A DNA stretch of 29,133 nucleotides from Clostridiaceae bacterium (GTDB taxonomy: Bacteria > Bacillota > Clostridia > Oscillospirales > Acutalibacteraceae). The stretch spans positions 1 to 29,133 of the forward strand of contig CAJGCL010000011.1 of NCBI GenBank assembly GCA_904501675.1, given 5' to 3'. The notes beneath the pieces are model-generated. The model did not search any database. It was not told the DNA's origin and saw only the letters and a list, made by a program, of their open reading frames with translations. Each line of letters opens with the position of its first letter. The first letter of the stretch is position 1. Below are positions 23,383 through 29,133 of this stretch, in pieces. The position numbers and the translations under genes were made by a program.

Positions 23383-24738
23383 TTAAATAATGTCTATAAA
23401 TGATTTTGCGATACCAAAATAAACAAGAAGCGATACTGCATCAACAATTGTTGTAATAAACGGGCTCGCCATTACCGCCGGGTCCAACTTCAATATTTTA
23501 GCGCCTATCGGTAACAATGCACCAATAACCTTTGCACAAATAACTGTTGCACAAAGAGTAAGAGCCACAACAAGGGCTATCATTTCATTTACGCCGTCAG
23601 TTTTAAGAAGCATGCCGTCTATTAAAATAATCTTAATAAAACAAGCAACTGCGAGTGAAACACCGCACAAAACAGATACGCGTACTTCCTTCCAAAGCAC
23701 CTTGAAAACATCTCTTGCTTCAACCTCGCCAAGAGAAAGACCACGGATAACAGTAACAGATGCCTGGCTACCTGAGTTACCGCCCGTACCCATAAGCATA
23801 GGTATATATGCAGTAAGCACAACAAGACGGGAAAGCGCATCCTCAAAAGATGAAATAATCATACCTGTAAAGGTTGCAGAAATCATAAGAAGAATAAGCC
23901 AGGGAATTCTGTTTTTCCAAAGCTCTGCAACCGATGTTTTAAGATATGGCTTGTCGGTAGGAGCAATAGCTGCCATCTTTTGGAAGTCTTCTTCTGCCTC
24001 TTCCTGAATAACATCAATAGCATCGTCAACAGTAACGATACCTACAATGCAATCTTCTTTATCAAGAACAGGAATTGTAAGAACATCGTATTTATCAAAA
24101 AGCTGAGCCACTTCCTCTTTATCGGTAAGCGTATGAACTGTTATGAGATTTTCATCCATAACATCTGTAATTTTCTCATCATCATCGCAGGTAAGAAGGT
24201 CCATAGCGCTGATAGTACCTAAAAGCCTATGCTTCTCTATAACATAACAGATATTAACCGTTACGGATTCCTCACCCATTGATTTAATTTTTTTCAGCGC
24301 ATCACCAATAGTCATTGATGGATGAAGGCTTATATATTCAAGAGTCATGATGCTGCCGGCGCTGTCTTCAGGATAATTGAGAATTGTATTTATAGCGTTT
24401 CTCTTATCTCCTGCCGCCGCAAGCATACGTTTTACTACGTTTGCAGGCATTTCCTCAATAACGTCAACTGTATCGTCAATGAACATTTCGTCCATAATAA
24501 ACTCAAGCTCTCTATCTGTAAATGCCTCTAAAAGAATCTGTTGCTCCTCAGGGTCAAGGTAAGTGAATACCATTGAAGCATTCTCTTTAGGAATAAGCCT
24601 AAAAAGAAGCACTAGCTCTTTTTCTTCGAATTCCGGTAACAAGGTAGCTGTATCTACCGGATTCATTGTATCAAAAATACTTTTAATTGCTTTGTATTGT
24701 TTTTCTGATAAAAGTCTTTCAAAAACTTCTTTTGTCAA
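23383..24738 (-). CDS. mgtE: MgtE-type magnesium transporter
   Basis: The 451-residue length is usual for MgtE. The layout is an N-terminal superhelical domain (1 to about 125, acidic), two CBS domains (about 126-250; VTVNICYVIE..., VLTIPVLDKE), a plug helix, and five membrane helices from about 278. The selectivity-filter segment MLMGTGGNSGSQASVTVIRG is complete. It imports Mg2+ and is gated by Mg2+ bound in the N/CBS domains. The start is TTG at 24738 behind a strong GGAGG. It is first in an operon with a phosphoesterase and a GDPD. Expression is likely controlled by the long leader at 24739-25010. Confidence 0.97.
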   Translation of the reverse strand: MTKEVFERLLSEKQYKAIKSIFDTMNPVDTATLLPEFEEKELVLLFRLIPKENASMVFTYLDPEEQQILLEAFTDRELEFIMDEMFIDDTVDVIEEMPANVVKRMLAAAGDKRNAINTILNYPEDSAGSIMTLEYISLHPSMTIGDALKKIKSMGEESVTVNICYVIEKHRLLGTISAMDLLTCDDDEKITDVMDENLITVHTLTDKEEVAQLFDKYDVLTIPVLDKEDCIVGIVTVDDAIDVIQEEAEEDFQKMAAIAPTDKPYLKTSVAELWKNRIPWLILLMISATFTGMIISSFEDALSRLVVLTAYIPMLMGTGGNSGSQASVTVIRGLSLGEVEARDVFKVLWKEVRVSVLCGVSLAVACFIKIILIDGMLLKTDGVNEMIALVVALTLCATVICAKVIGALLPIGAKILKLDPAVMASPFITTIVDAVSLLVYFGIAKSFIDII

Positions 24739-24760
24739 TAACCTCTCCTCCTTTGTAGTT

Positions 24761-24773
24761 GGTGAATTTCACC
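24761..24773 (-). promoter_or_regulatory. GGTGAA-T-TTCACC palindrome in the mgtE 5' UTR
   Basis: A perfect 6-bp inverted repeat with a 1-nt centre lies between the leader terminator and the mgtE ribosome site. It may be an operator or an RNA hairpin affecting translation. Confidence 0.35.
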
Positions 24774-24802
24774 CTTTCAGCAGAATTGAGGACGAAAAAG
24801 AA

Positions 24803-24831
24803 AATAAAAAAACCGAGTCAAAAAGACTCAG
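24803..24831 (-). terminator. Leader terminator (attenuator) before mgtE
   Basis: On the minus strand a 7-bp stem (CTGAGTC with GACTCGG, one wobble) and TTTTT loop are followed by a run of seven T. It sits inside the transcribed leader, 65 bp before the mgtE start, so it must be conditionally read through. Confidence 0.7.
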
Positions 24832-25010
24832 CGACAAATACACAGATGTGCTTCTGGCAACACCTATGATGCAAAAATCAAATGATTTCAGTGTAACAGC
24901 CCAAGACTCAGGACTGATGCTATCGCCGGTTTTAAATATAAACTACTTCGCCCGTGCCCACTACTGCCTGAATCCATTTACTGTTCACTCCTTTACTAAA
25001 AATCAACTTA
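24832..25010 (-). ncRNA. Candidate cis-regulatory leader RNA of mgtE
   Basis: From the predicted start point (about 25010) to the terminator there are some 180 nt with no real gene. The segment CCTGAGTC (24905-24912) repeats the 5' arm of the terminator and could pair with its 3' arm instead, giving antitermination. Mg2+ transporter genes are often under M-box riboswitches, but the M-box core T-T-A-G-G-T-G-A-G-G-C-T-C-C is not found here. It is therefore either a very divergent sensor, another RNA class, or a leader-peptide system. Confidence 0.5.
24888..24977 (-). CDS. Possible 29-residue leader peptide before mgtE
   Basis: An ATG at 24977, 10 nt after AAAGGAG, opens 29 codons ending in TGA (24888). 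The peptide begins MDSGSSGHGRSS and ends SLGLLH. It spans the CTGAGTC segment that may act as antiterminator, so ribosome position could control termination. It may instead be a chance ORF in a structured RNA. Confidence 0.35.
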   Translation of the reverse strand: MDSGSSGHGRSSLYLKPAIASVLSLGLLH

Positions 25011-25016
25011 AAAATA

Positions 25017-25045
25017 AATATACTCTAATATTTAAGAATTGTCAA
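25017..25045 (-). promoter_or_regulatory. mgtE operon promoter
   Basis: TTGACA (25040-25045, perfect) and TATATT (25017-25022) have a 17-bp spacer. The start codon is about 270 bp downstream, which defines the long leader. Confidence 0.75.
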
Positions 25046-25084
25046 GAAAATACGTTTTATAATAAAAGGAAATTTTCAAAAAAT

Positions 25085-25110
25085 AAAAGGGCTTATAACA
25101 AGCCCTTTTT
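25085..25110 (-). terminator. Terminator of the 25113 gene
   Basis: A 10-bp stem (AAAAGGGCTT and complement) has an ATAAC loop (read on the plus strand), with T-rich sequence after it on the minus strand. It isolates the mgtE promoter from the upstream gene. The terminator at 28834 has the same loop and inner stem bases. Confidence 0.8.
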
Positions 25111-25112
25111 TC

Positions 25113-25703
25113 TTATAGACCAAACAATGGTAACAAACCAACTAAAACTTCATTAAACAACCAATCAAAAAATGATGCTAAGCCAGTCCACTGGGTTGTT
25201 CTGTGAGCACCACAAACCTTACAAGCAGTACCGGATCCTGTTACCTCAATTAAAAAGCTGTGAATTTCTTCGTCAGCCTTATCGCCGCAATCTGCACAAA
25301 CTCTCCAATGATATGATCCACTGTATAAATACTCACCAGTTGGATTATGTTTAACAATTAACTGGCATTCATTTGAGTAATCATAGCTAACAGAATCGCC
25401 CTCAACTGTCGCTGCAAAATATCTTATTACCGCTCCGTCATCCTCTAGTTCAAGTGGCTCGCCATCATACGGAATAAATTCGCTGTCGCCAACTTTAATT
25501 TCCCAACCTTCAGAGATTGTGCTTCCGAAAACCTGAGGAGGAGGTAAAACCTCATCTGTATTCTTGCCGATTATTGTACCGGGACAAAACTTTACAATTG
25601 CCGGAAGAGTGTCATCAACGTAAACATCAGCAGCGCTTACATTATAAGCGAACACCGAAAAAAGAAGACAAACACTCAAAATTAAAGAGAGAACTTTTTT
25701 CAT
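25113..25703 (-). CDS. Small secreted protein with zinc-ribbon-like Cys pairs and aromatic C-tail
   Basis: The 196-residue protein begins at the ATG at 25703 behind AAAGGTG and has a signal peptide ending about residue 24 (YNVSA). A mid part of short beta strands follows. Then comes H-W-R-V-C-A-D-C-G ... H-S-F ... C-K-V-C-G, a CxxC pair repeated some 25 residues later with His between, as in many secreted Clostridia repeats. It may bind zinc. The last 19 residues are FFDWLFNEVLVGLLPLFGL, amphipathic and aromatic, and may insert in or lie on the membrane. I do not recognise a family. It has its own terminator. Confidence 0.75.
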   Translation of the reverse strand: MKKVLSLILSVCLLFSVFAYNVSAADVYVDDTLPAIVKFCPGTIIGKNTDEVLPPPQVFGSTISEGWEIKVGDSEFIPYDGEPLELEDDGAVIRYFAATVEGDSVSYDYSNECQLIVKHNPTGEYLYSGSYHWRVCADCGDKADEEIHSFLIEVTGSGTACKVCGAHRTTQWTGLASFFDWLFNEVLVGLLPLFGL

Positions 25704-25872
25704 ATACAAAAGCACCTTTCAACACTATTTTTTACCATTCTACCACTAATCGTCCTAAATTGCAAGCATTTTAATTAAAGTTCGCAGTTAAAATATTTTT
25801 AATGCATTTGCTACGCTATATAACGATAATACAAACAACGTAAACATGTCAAAAAGCGACAAGCATCGTAAT

Positions 25873-26844
25873 TCAAATCCACCATGCTGCTGCAAGGCCT
25901 TCTTTTATTATGCAATTTTTGAGGAGTGCAACGGCTTTTTCTAGGCCTTCATTCTGACTCATAAGTGAATCTTCATGTTCAATTGAAATAGCATAATCGT
26001 ATCCTACCATACGGAGATTGCTGATAACATCACGCCAGTAAGTTTCTCCATTGCCAAAACCTACAGACCGGAAAATCCATGAACGATTAATTTCGTCAGC
26101 ATATGATTTTGTATCAAGAACTCCGTTAACTGCAGTATTGATTGCATCAATTTTTGTGTCTTTTGCGTGGAAGTGGAAAATTGCACCTTCTTTGCCTAAT
26201 GCACGAATGACAGCAATAGGGTCCATACCCTGCCAGATAAGGTGAGAAAGGTCAAGGTTTGCGCCAATTTCCTTACCAACTGCATTACGAAGCTTCAAAA
26301 GGCTTTCAGTATTATATACACAGAAACCTGGATGAAGCTCAAGGGCAATTTTATCTACACCGTGAGCAACCGCAAACTTAACAAACTCTTTCCAATAAGG
26401 AATAAGAACCTCATTCCATTGGTAATCAAGAATCTCCCCAAAATCATTTGGCCATGGGCAAGTTACCCAGTTAGGATATTTTGCTGTGTCGCAATCACCG
26501 GGACAGCCTGAGAAAGTGTTAATCTGATGAACACCAAGCTTCTCAGCAAGAAGTACCGCTTTTCTCATATCGCTATCAAACTGTGCTGCAATTTCTTTAT
26601 TTGGGTGCACAGGATTACCATGACAGCTGAGAGCGCTGATTTCTACATTGTATTTTTTGAGAAGAGCCTTGAAATCTTCAAAAGCCTTTTCATCGTTGAG
26701 TAAAACATCAGGGTCAGCATGGTCTTTACCCGGGAAACCACCACAGCCAATTTCAACCATTTCAAGACCAAGACTATTGAAATATTTTAATGCTTCTTCA
26801 AGAGAAACTGTTCCTAATAAATTAGTTAAAACACCTAATTTCAT
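25873..26844 (-). CDS. Sugar phosphate isomerase/epimerase (TIM barrel), gene 3 of the operon
   Basis: The 323-residue protein is of the xylose-isomerase-like TIM barrel family. Ligand-type residues are H79 region (SCHGNPVHP), Glu in ALELHPG, D-x-S-H in NLDLSHL, H-F-H in FHFHAKD, and Glu in ISIEHED. It is a larger relative of the gene just upstream (15-bp gap). In operons with Gfo/Idh/MocA dehydrogenases such enzymes isomerise or epimerise keto-sugars or keto-inositols made by the dehydrogenase. AAGGAG precedes the start. No terminator is visible between its stop and 25800. Confidence 0.88.
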   Translation of the reverse strand: MKLGVLTNLLGTVSLEEALKYFNSLGLEMVEIGCGGFPGKDHADPDVLLNDEKAFEDFKALLKKYNVEISALSCHGNPVHPNKEIAAQFDSDMRKAVLLAEKLGVHQINTFSGCPGDCDTAKYPNWVTCPWPNDFGEILDYQWNEVLIPYWKEFVKFAVAHGVDKIALELHPGFCVYNTESLLKLRNAVGKEIGANLDLSHLIWQGMDPIAVIRALGKEGAIFHFHAKDTKIDAINTAVNGVLDTKSYADEINRSWIFRSVGFGNGETYWRDVISNLRMVGYDYAISIEHEDSLMSQNEGLEKAVALLKNCIIKEGLAAAWWI

Positions 26845-26859
26845 ATCATTCTATTCTCC

Positions 26860-27585
26860 TTAGAAATTTTCTTTAAGCCACTTGTAGCTACGGGTAATAT
26901 CTTCAAGACCTGTTGGAACAGGTTCATCATTTTCGAGAATAACCCAATCAAGACCAATAGCTTTAACACCTGCAACAACATTCTGAAGGTCGTTTTCACC
27001 TTCGCCGAGAGCCATTGGCTTATGATCAACACCATCTTTAATATGCACAAGAATGATTTTATTCTTATGCGCTTTAAGGTATTCTGTATTATTTATACCT
27101 GCGCAAAAGCTCCAATAGGTATCAACTTCAAGACTACAACCTTCGCCAGAGATAATATCCATAGCATTTTTGCCGTCTTTAAGGTCCGAAAACTCTTCTG
27201 TGTGGTTGTGGTAGTATGTATCCATACCCATTTCTTTAGCTTTCTTCGACGCAAAGCCAAGAACCTCACCTGTGTGCTTTGCTTCCTCATATGTTGAATG
27301 AGGAGCACCGCCAACACCAAGATATTTAGCACCTAAAGCTTTACCGTAAGCAAGGGTTTCATCAAGCTTCTCAGGAAGGTAGTCTTCAAGGCCAAGGTGT
27401 GAACCAACAACCTCAAGACCTAACTCCTCACACCTTGCACGAAGCTCTTCTGCAGAAAGATCAAAGTATCCTGCAAACTCAACACCATCAAAGCCGATTT
27501 CTTTAACCTTACCTAAAATCTCTAACATATCATTACCATCTTTTATGTGGTCACGAACTGAATATAACTGTACTGCAAATTTCAT
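26860..27585 (-). CDS. Sugar phosphate isomerase/epimerase (TIM barrel), gene 2 of the operon
   Basis: The 241-residue compact barrel begins MKFAVQLYSVRDHIKD, a typical opening of this family. Ligand-type residues include Glu in DGVEFAG, His in VGSHLGLED, H-N-H in YYHNHTEEF, E and D in SLEVDTYW, H-I-K-D in LVHIKDG and Glu in ILENDEP. It lies 17 bp after the dehydrogenase and 15 bp before the next isomerase, so the three are co-transcribed. The substrate is not readable from sequence. Confidence 0.9.
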   Translation of the reverse strand: MKFAVQLYSVRDHIKDGNDMLEILGKVKEIGFDGVEFAGYFDLSAEELRARCEELGLEVVGSHLGLEDYLPEKLDETLAYGKALGAKYLGVGGAPHSTYEEAKHTGEVLGFASKKAKEMGMDTYYHNHTEEFSDLKDGKNAMDIISGEGCSLEVDTYWSFCAGINNTEYLKAHKNKIILVHIKDGVDHKPMALGEGENDLQNVVAGVKAIGLDWVILENDEPVPTGLEDITRSYKWLKENF

Positions 27586-27602
27586 ATATTATACCTCAAA
27601 AA

Positions 27603-28694
27603 TCAATCATTAAAATATACTGGAGCACCGGTTTTTGCTGATTCATAAATAGCTTCAAGTATCCTTGTAACAACCAGCGCCTGACGTGGTAAAACAACAG
27701 GATCTGTATCTGTTCTGATAGCGTGAATCCAGCTTGATGCTTCCATCTCTGCAGGAGAACCATCTTTCTGACCTTCAAAGAATGCTGCACCGCCTACATT
27801 AAGGTCAGGCATTTCGATGCACTGTCTGTTATTTTTAATATAGTTAAGACGCGCTTTATCATTAAGGGTATCTGCGCCACCCTTATCACCACAAATCATA
27901 TAACATGCTTCGTTAGGTTCAGCAATATTAAGTGCCCAGCTTGATTCAAGATTAATAACTGCACCATTTTTCATTTTAATAAAGCCGAAAGCGGAATCCT
28001 CAACAGTAAATTCTTCAGGCTTCCAGTTACCCCAGGCATTACCCTGATTGGTCTGGTCAGCAAGCTTTCTGAAGGTCTGACCTAAAACCATTTCAGGTTC
28101 ATAGTTATCCATAACCCAAAGAGTCATATCAAGAGCATGTGTACCGATATCGATAAGAGGGCCGCCGCCCTGCTCATATTCATTAAGGAAAACGCCCCAT
28201 GTAGGAACTGCTCGACGACGGATAGCAAGAGCCTTACCATAATAAATATCGCCAAAATCACCGTTTTCAGCACATTTCTTAACATAAAGGTTCTGAGCTG
28301 TCTGTCTGTTCTGATAGCCGATAGAAAGCTTTTTGCCCGTTCTTTCAGCTGCTTCGCACATTGCAAGAGCTTCCTTATATGTTTTAGCCATTGGTTTTTC
28401 ACACATTACGTGCTTACCAGCGTCAAGAGAATCAATTGTGATAAAGCTATGAGAGCGGTTAGGTGTACACACATGGATTACCTCAATGCTTTCATCCTTT
28501 AAAAGCTCTTTATAATCTTCATAAACCTTTGCGCCTTCAACACCAAATTTTTCAGCAGCCTTTTCTGCTCTTTCTTTTACGATATCGCAAAAAGCAACCA
28601 TTTCGACACCCGGTACTTTTTTAAGAGCAGGCATATGTTTTCCATTAGCTATACCACCACAGCCAATGATACCTACTTTAATTATTCTATCCAT
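27603..28694 (-). CDS. Gfo/Idh/MocA family NAD(P)-dependent oxidoreductase
   Basis: The 363-residue enzyme has an N-terminal Rossmann domain (VGIIGCGGIANGKH, then acidic FCD at the end of strand 2), the C-E-K-P-M-A motif holding the catalytic Lys, and a C-terminal alpha/beta domain with DIGTHALDMTLWV, whose Asp and His are the usual catalytic pair. It oxidises or reduces a sugar or inositol ring hydroxyl. The start is the ATG at 28694, 6 nt behind GGAGG; 11 further codons upstream lack a site. It is first in the operon with two isomerases, a layout seen in inositol and pseudo-sugar catabolism. Confidence 0.93.
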   Translation of the reverse strand: MDRIIKVGIIGCGGIANGKHMPALKKVPGVEMVAFCDIVKERAEKAAEKFGVEGAKVYEDYKELLKDESIEVIHVCTPNRSHSFITIDSLDAGKHVMCEKPMAKTYKEALAMCEAAERTGKKLSIGYQNRQTAQNLYVKKCAENGDFGDIYYGKALAIRRRAVPTWGVFLNEYEQGGGPLIDIGTHALDMTLWVMDNYEPEMVLGQTFRKLADQTNQGNAWGNWKPEEFTVEDSAFGFIKMKNGAVINLESSWALNIAEPNEACYMICGDKGGADTLNDKARLNYIKNNRQCIEMPDLNVGGAAFFEGQKDGSPAEMEASSWIHAIRTDTDPVVLPRQALVVTRILEAIYESAKTGAPVYFND

Positions 28695-28731
28695 AAAAAT
28701 CCTCCTTGTAAAACTGCAAATATACAATTCA

Positions 28732-28759
28732 ATTATACCTTATTCCTTAATATTTTCAA
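28732..28759 (-). promoter_or_regulatory. Promoter of the oxidoreductase-isomerase operon
   Basis: TTGAAA (28754-28759) and TATAAT (28732-28737) have a 16-bp spacer, 38 bp before the start codon. Confidence 0.65.
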
Positions 28760-28826
28760 TAGAATCACCCAATAAACAAAGGGCTTACACATAACAAAAA
28801 ATTACTCTTTTATTTAGTAAAAACGA

Positions 28827-28860
28827 CAAAAAAACAAGGCTCTTATAACAAGAGCCTTGT
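28827..28860 (-). terminator. Terminator of the right-edge gene
   Basis: An 11-bp stem (ACAAGGCTCTT and complement, 5-nt loop) is followed on the minus strand by a run of T. It lies 15 bp after the stop at 28875. Confidence 0.85.
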
Positions 28861-28874
28861 GTCAGGTTTATTAA

Positions 28875-29133
28875 TTAGAACAAGCCGCCAATAAACTGAG
28901 GAAGAAGCTTGCCAATATATGTGAAGAGAACACCAAAAAATTCTGTAAAGAAGTTTGCGACAGAGCCATCAATTGAACCTATAATATCTGTCGGACGATT
29001 TGTATCTTCGATTGGCTCATCTTTAACTGTTTTCTTGATAGCGTATTCGTCAACAAGTGTTACCTTCTGAGTATCATCGTTAACAACATATGCCTTATAG
29101 ATAAGTCTGTCGCCATCAACCTCAACGTTTGAG
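28875..29133 (-). CDS. 3' part of a secreted-type protein with aromatic C-tail (cut by window edge)
   Basis: 85 codons are readable in one open frame to TAA at 28875; the start lies beyond the window. The visible part is a beta-rich segment (RLIYKAYVVND, KVTLVDEYAI) followed by a polar linker (PIEDTNRPTD) and a hydrophobic, aromatic tail beginning NFFTEFFGVLF and ending LLPQFIGGLF. The tail resembles that of the 25113-25703 protein. By analogy it is probably exported, but the signal peptide is outside the window. No catalytic motif is seen. Confidence 0.7.
   Translation of the reverse strand, partial: SNVEVDGDRLIYKAYVVNDDTQKVTLVDEYAIKKTVKDEPIEDTNRPTDIIGSIDGSVANFFTEFFGVLFTYIGKLLPQFIGGLF

Noticed and set aside
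24739..25010. Canonical M-box (ykoK) riboswitch before mgtE
   Set aside because: The conserved T-T-A-G-G-T-G-A-G-G-C-T-C-C core could not be found on either strand, so only a generic leader RNA is called.
24563..25156. 197-codon plus-strand ORF over the mgtE start and leader
   Set aside because: It runs through the mgtE 5' end, the leader terminator and the promoter of the opposite strand, and has no ribosome site.

Overview
The window reads as a low-GC anaerobic Firmicute of the class Clostridia, most like the gut or rumen Oscillospiraceae/Ruminococcaceae. The reasons are AT-rich DNA with consensus sigma-A promoters and GGAGG ribosome binding sites, frequent TTG/GTG starts, secreted Fn3 proteins with a cohesin-like domain, and families common in that group. 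This is inference from composition and family content; no taxonomic marker gene is present.

Layout. 37-2539: a secreted cohesin-like/Fn3 protein and a small flavodoxin-like protein, both minus strand. 2795-5095: an orphan metallophosphoesterase, two tandem hairpin terminators and a divergent Lgt-like membrane protein, plus strand. 5162-13739 (minus): a three-gene lipopeptide operon made of a fatty-acid AMP ligase, a free acyl carrier protein and a 2244-residue two-module NRPS (C-A-PCP-C-A-PCP-TE). panD is divergent from this operon and shares its promoter region. 14338-17286: a SxxK serine hydrolase, a Cys-rich four-helix membrane protein, a 43-residue Asn/Gln-rich micro-protein and an amidohydrolase. 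17330-17767: a block of short hairpins and tRNA-Ala(GGC). 17972-21392: a four-helix-bundle protein, a TIM-barrel isomerase and a secreted lipase-like alpha/beta hydrolase. 21445-25045 (minus): mgtE, a C-terminally anchored metallophosphoesterase and a glycerophosphodiester phosphodiesterase, behind a 270-nt leader that contains an intrinsic terminator and a small ORF. 25113-25703: a small secreted zinc-ribbon-like protein. 25873-28694 (minus): a Gfo/Idh/MocA dehydrogenase with two TIM-barrel isomerases. 28875-29133: the 3' end of another secreted protein.

The most interesting system is the NRPS operon. Reading the ten specificity residues by hand gives DITQLGIIWK for A1 (near the glycine code) and DVWHFSLVDK for A2 (the serine code as in EntF). 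With the ligase, the ACP and an N-terminal condensation domain, the predicted product is an N-acyl-Gly-Ser lipodipeptide. The terminal thioesterase has Cys (C2091) where Ser is usual, with Asp2195 and His2226 completing a triad. Cys thioesterases are known from ObiF (beta-lactone) and SulM (beta-lactam), so an N-acyl-Gly-Ser beta-lactone is a concrete testable prediction. panD next door could supply beta-alanine for the phosphopantetheine arms of the three carrier domains.

Secondary items are the mgtE leader, which shows no recognisable M-box core but has a repeated CTGAGTC segment able to compete with the terminator; the Asn/Gln-rich micro-gene; the hairpin-array repeat next to the tRNA; and an aromatic C-terminal tail shared by two secreted proteins.
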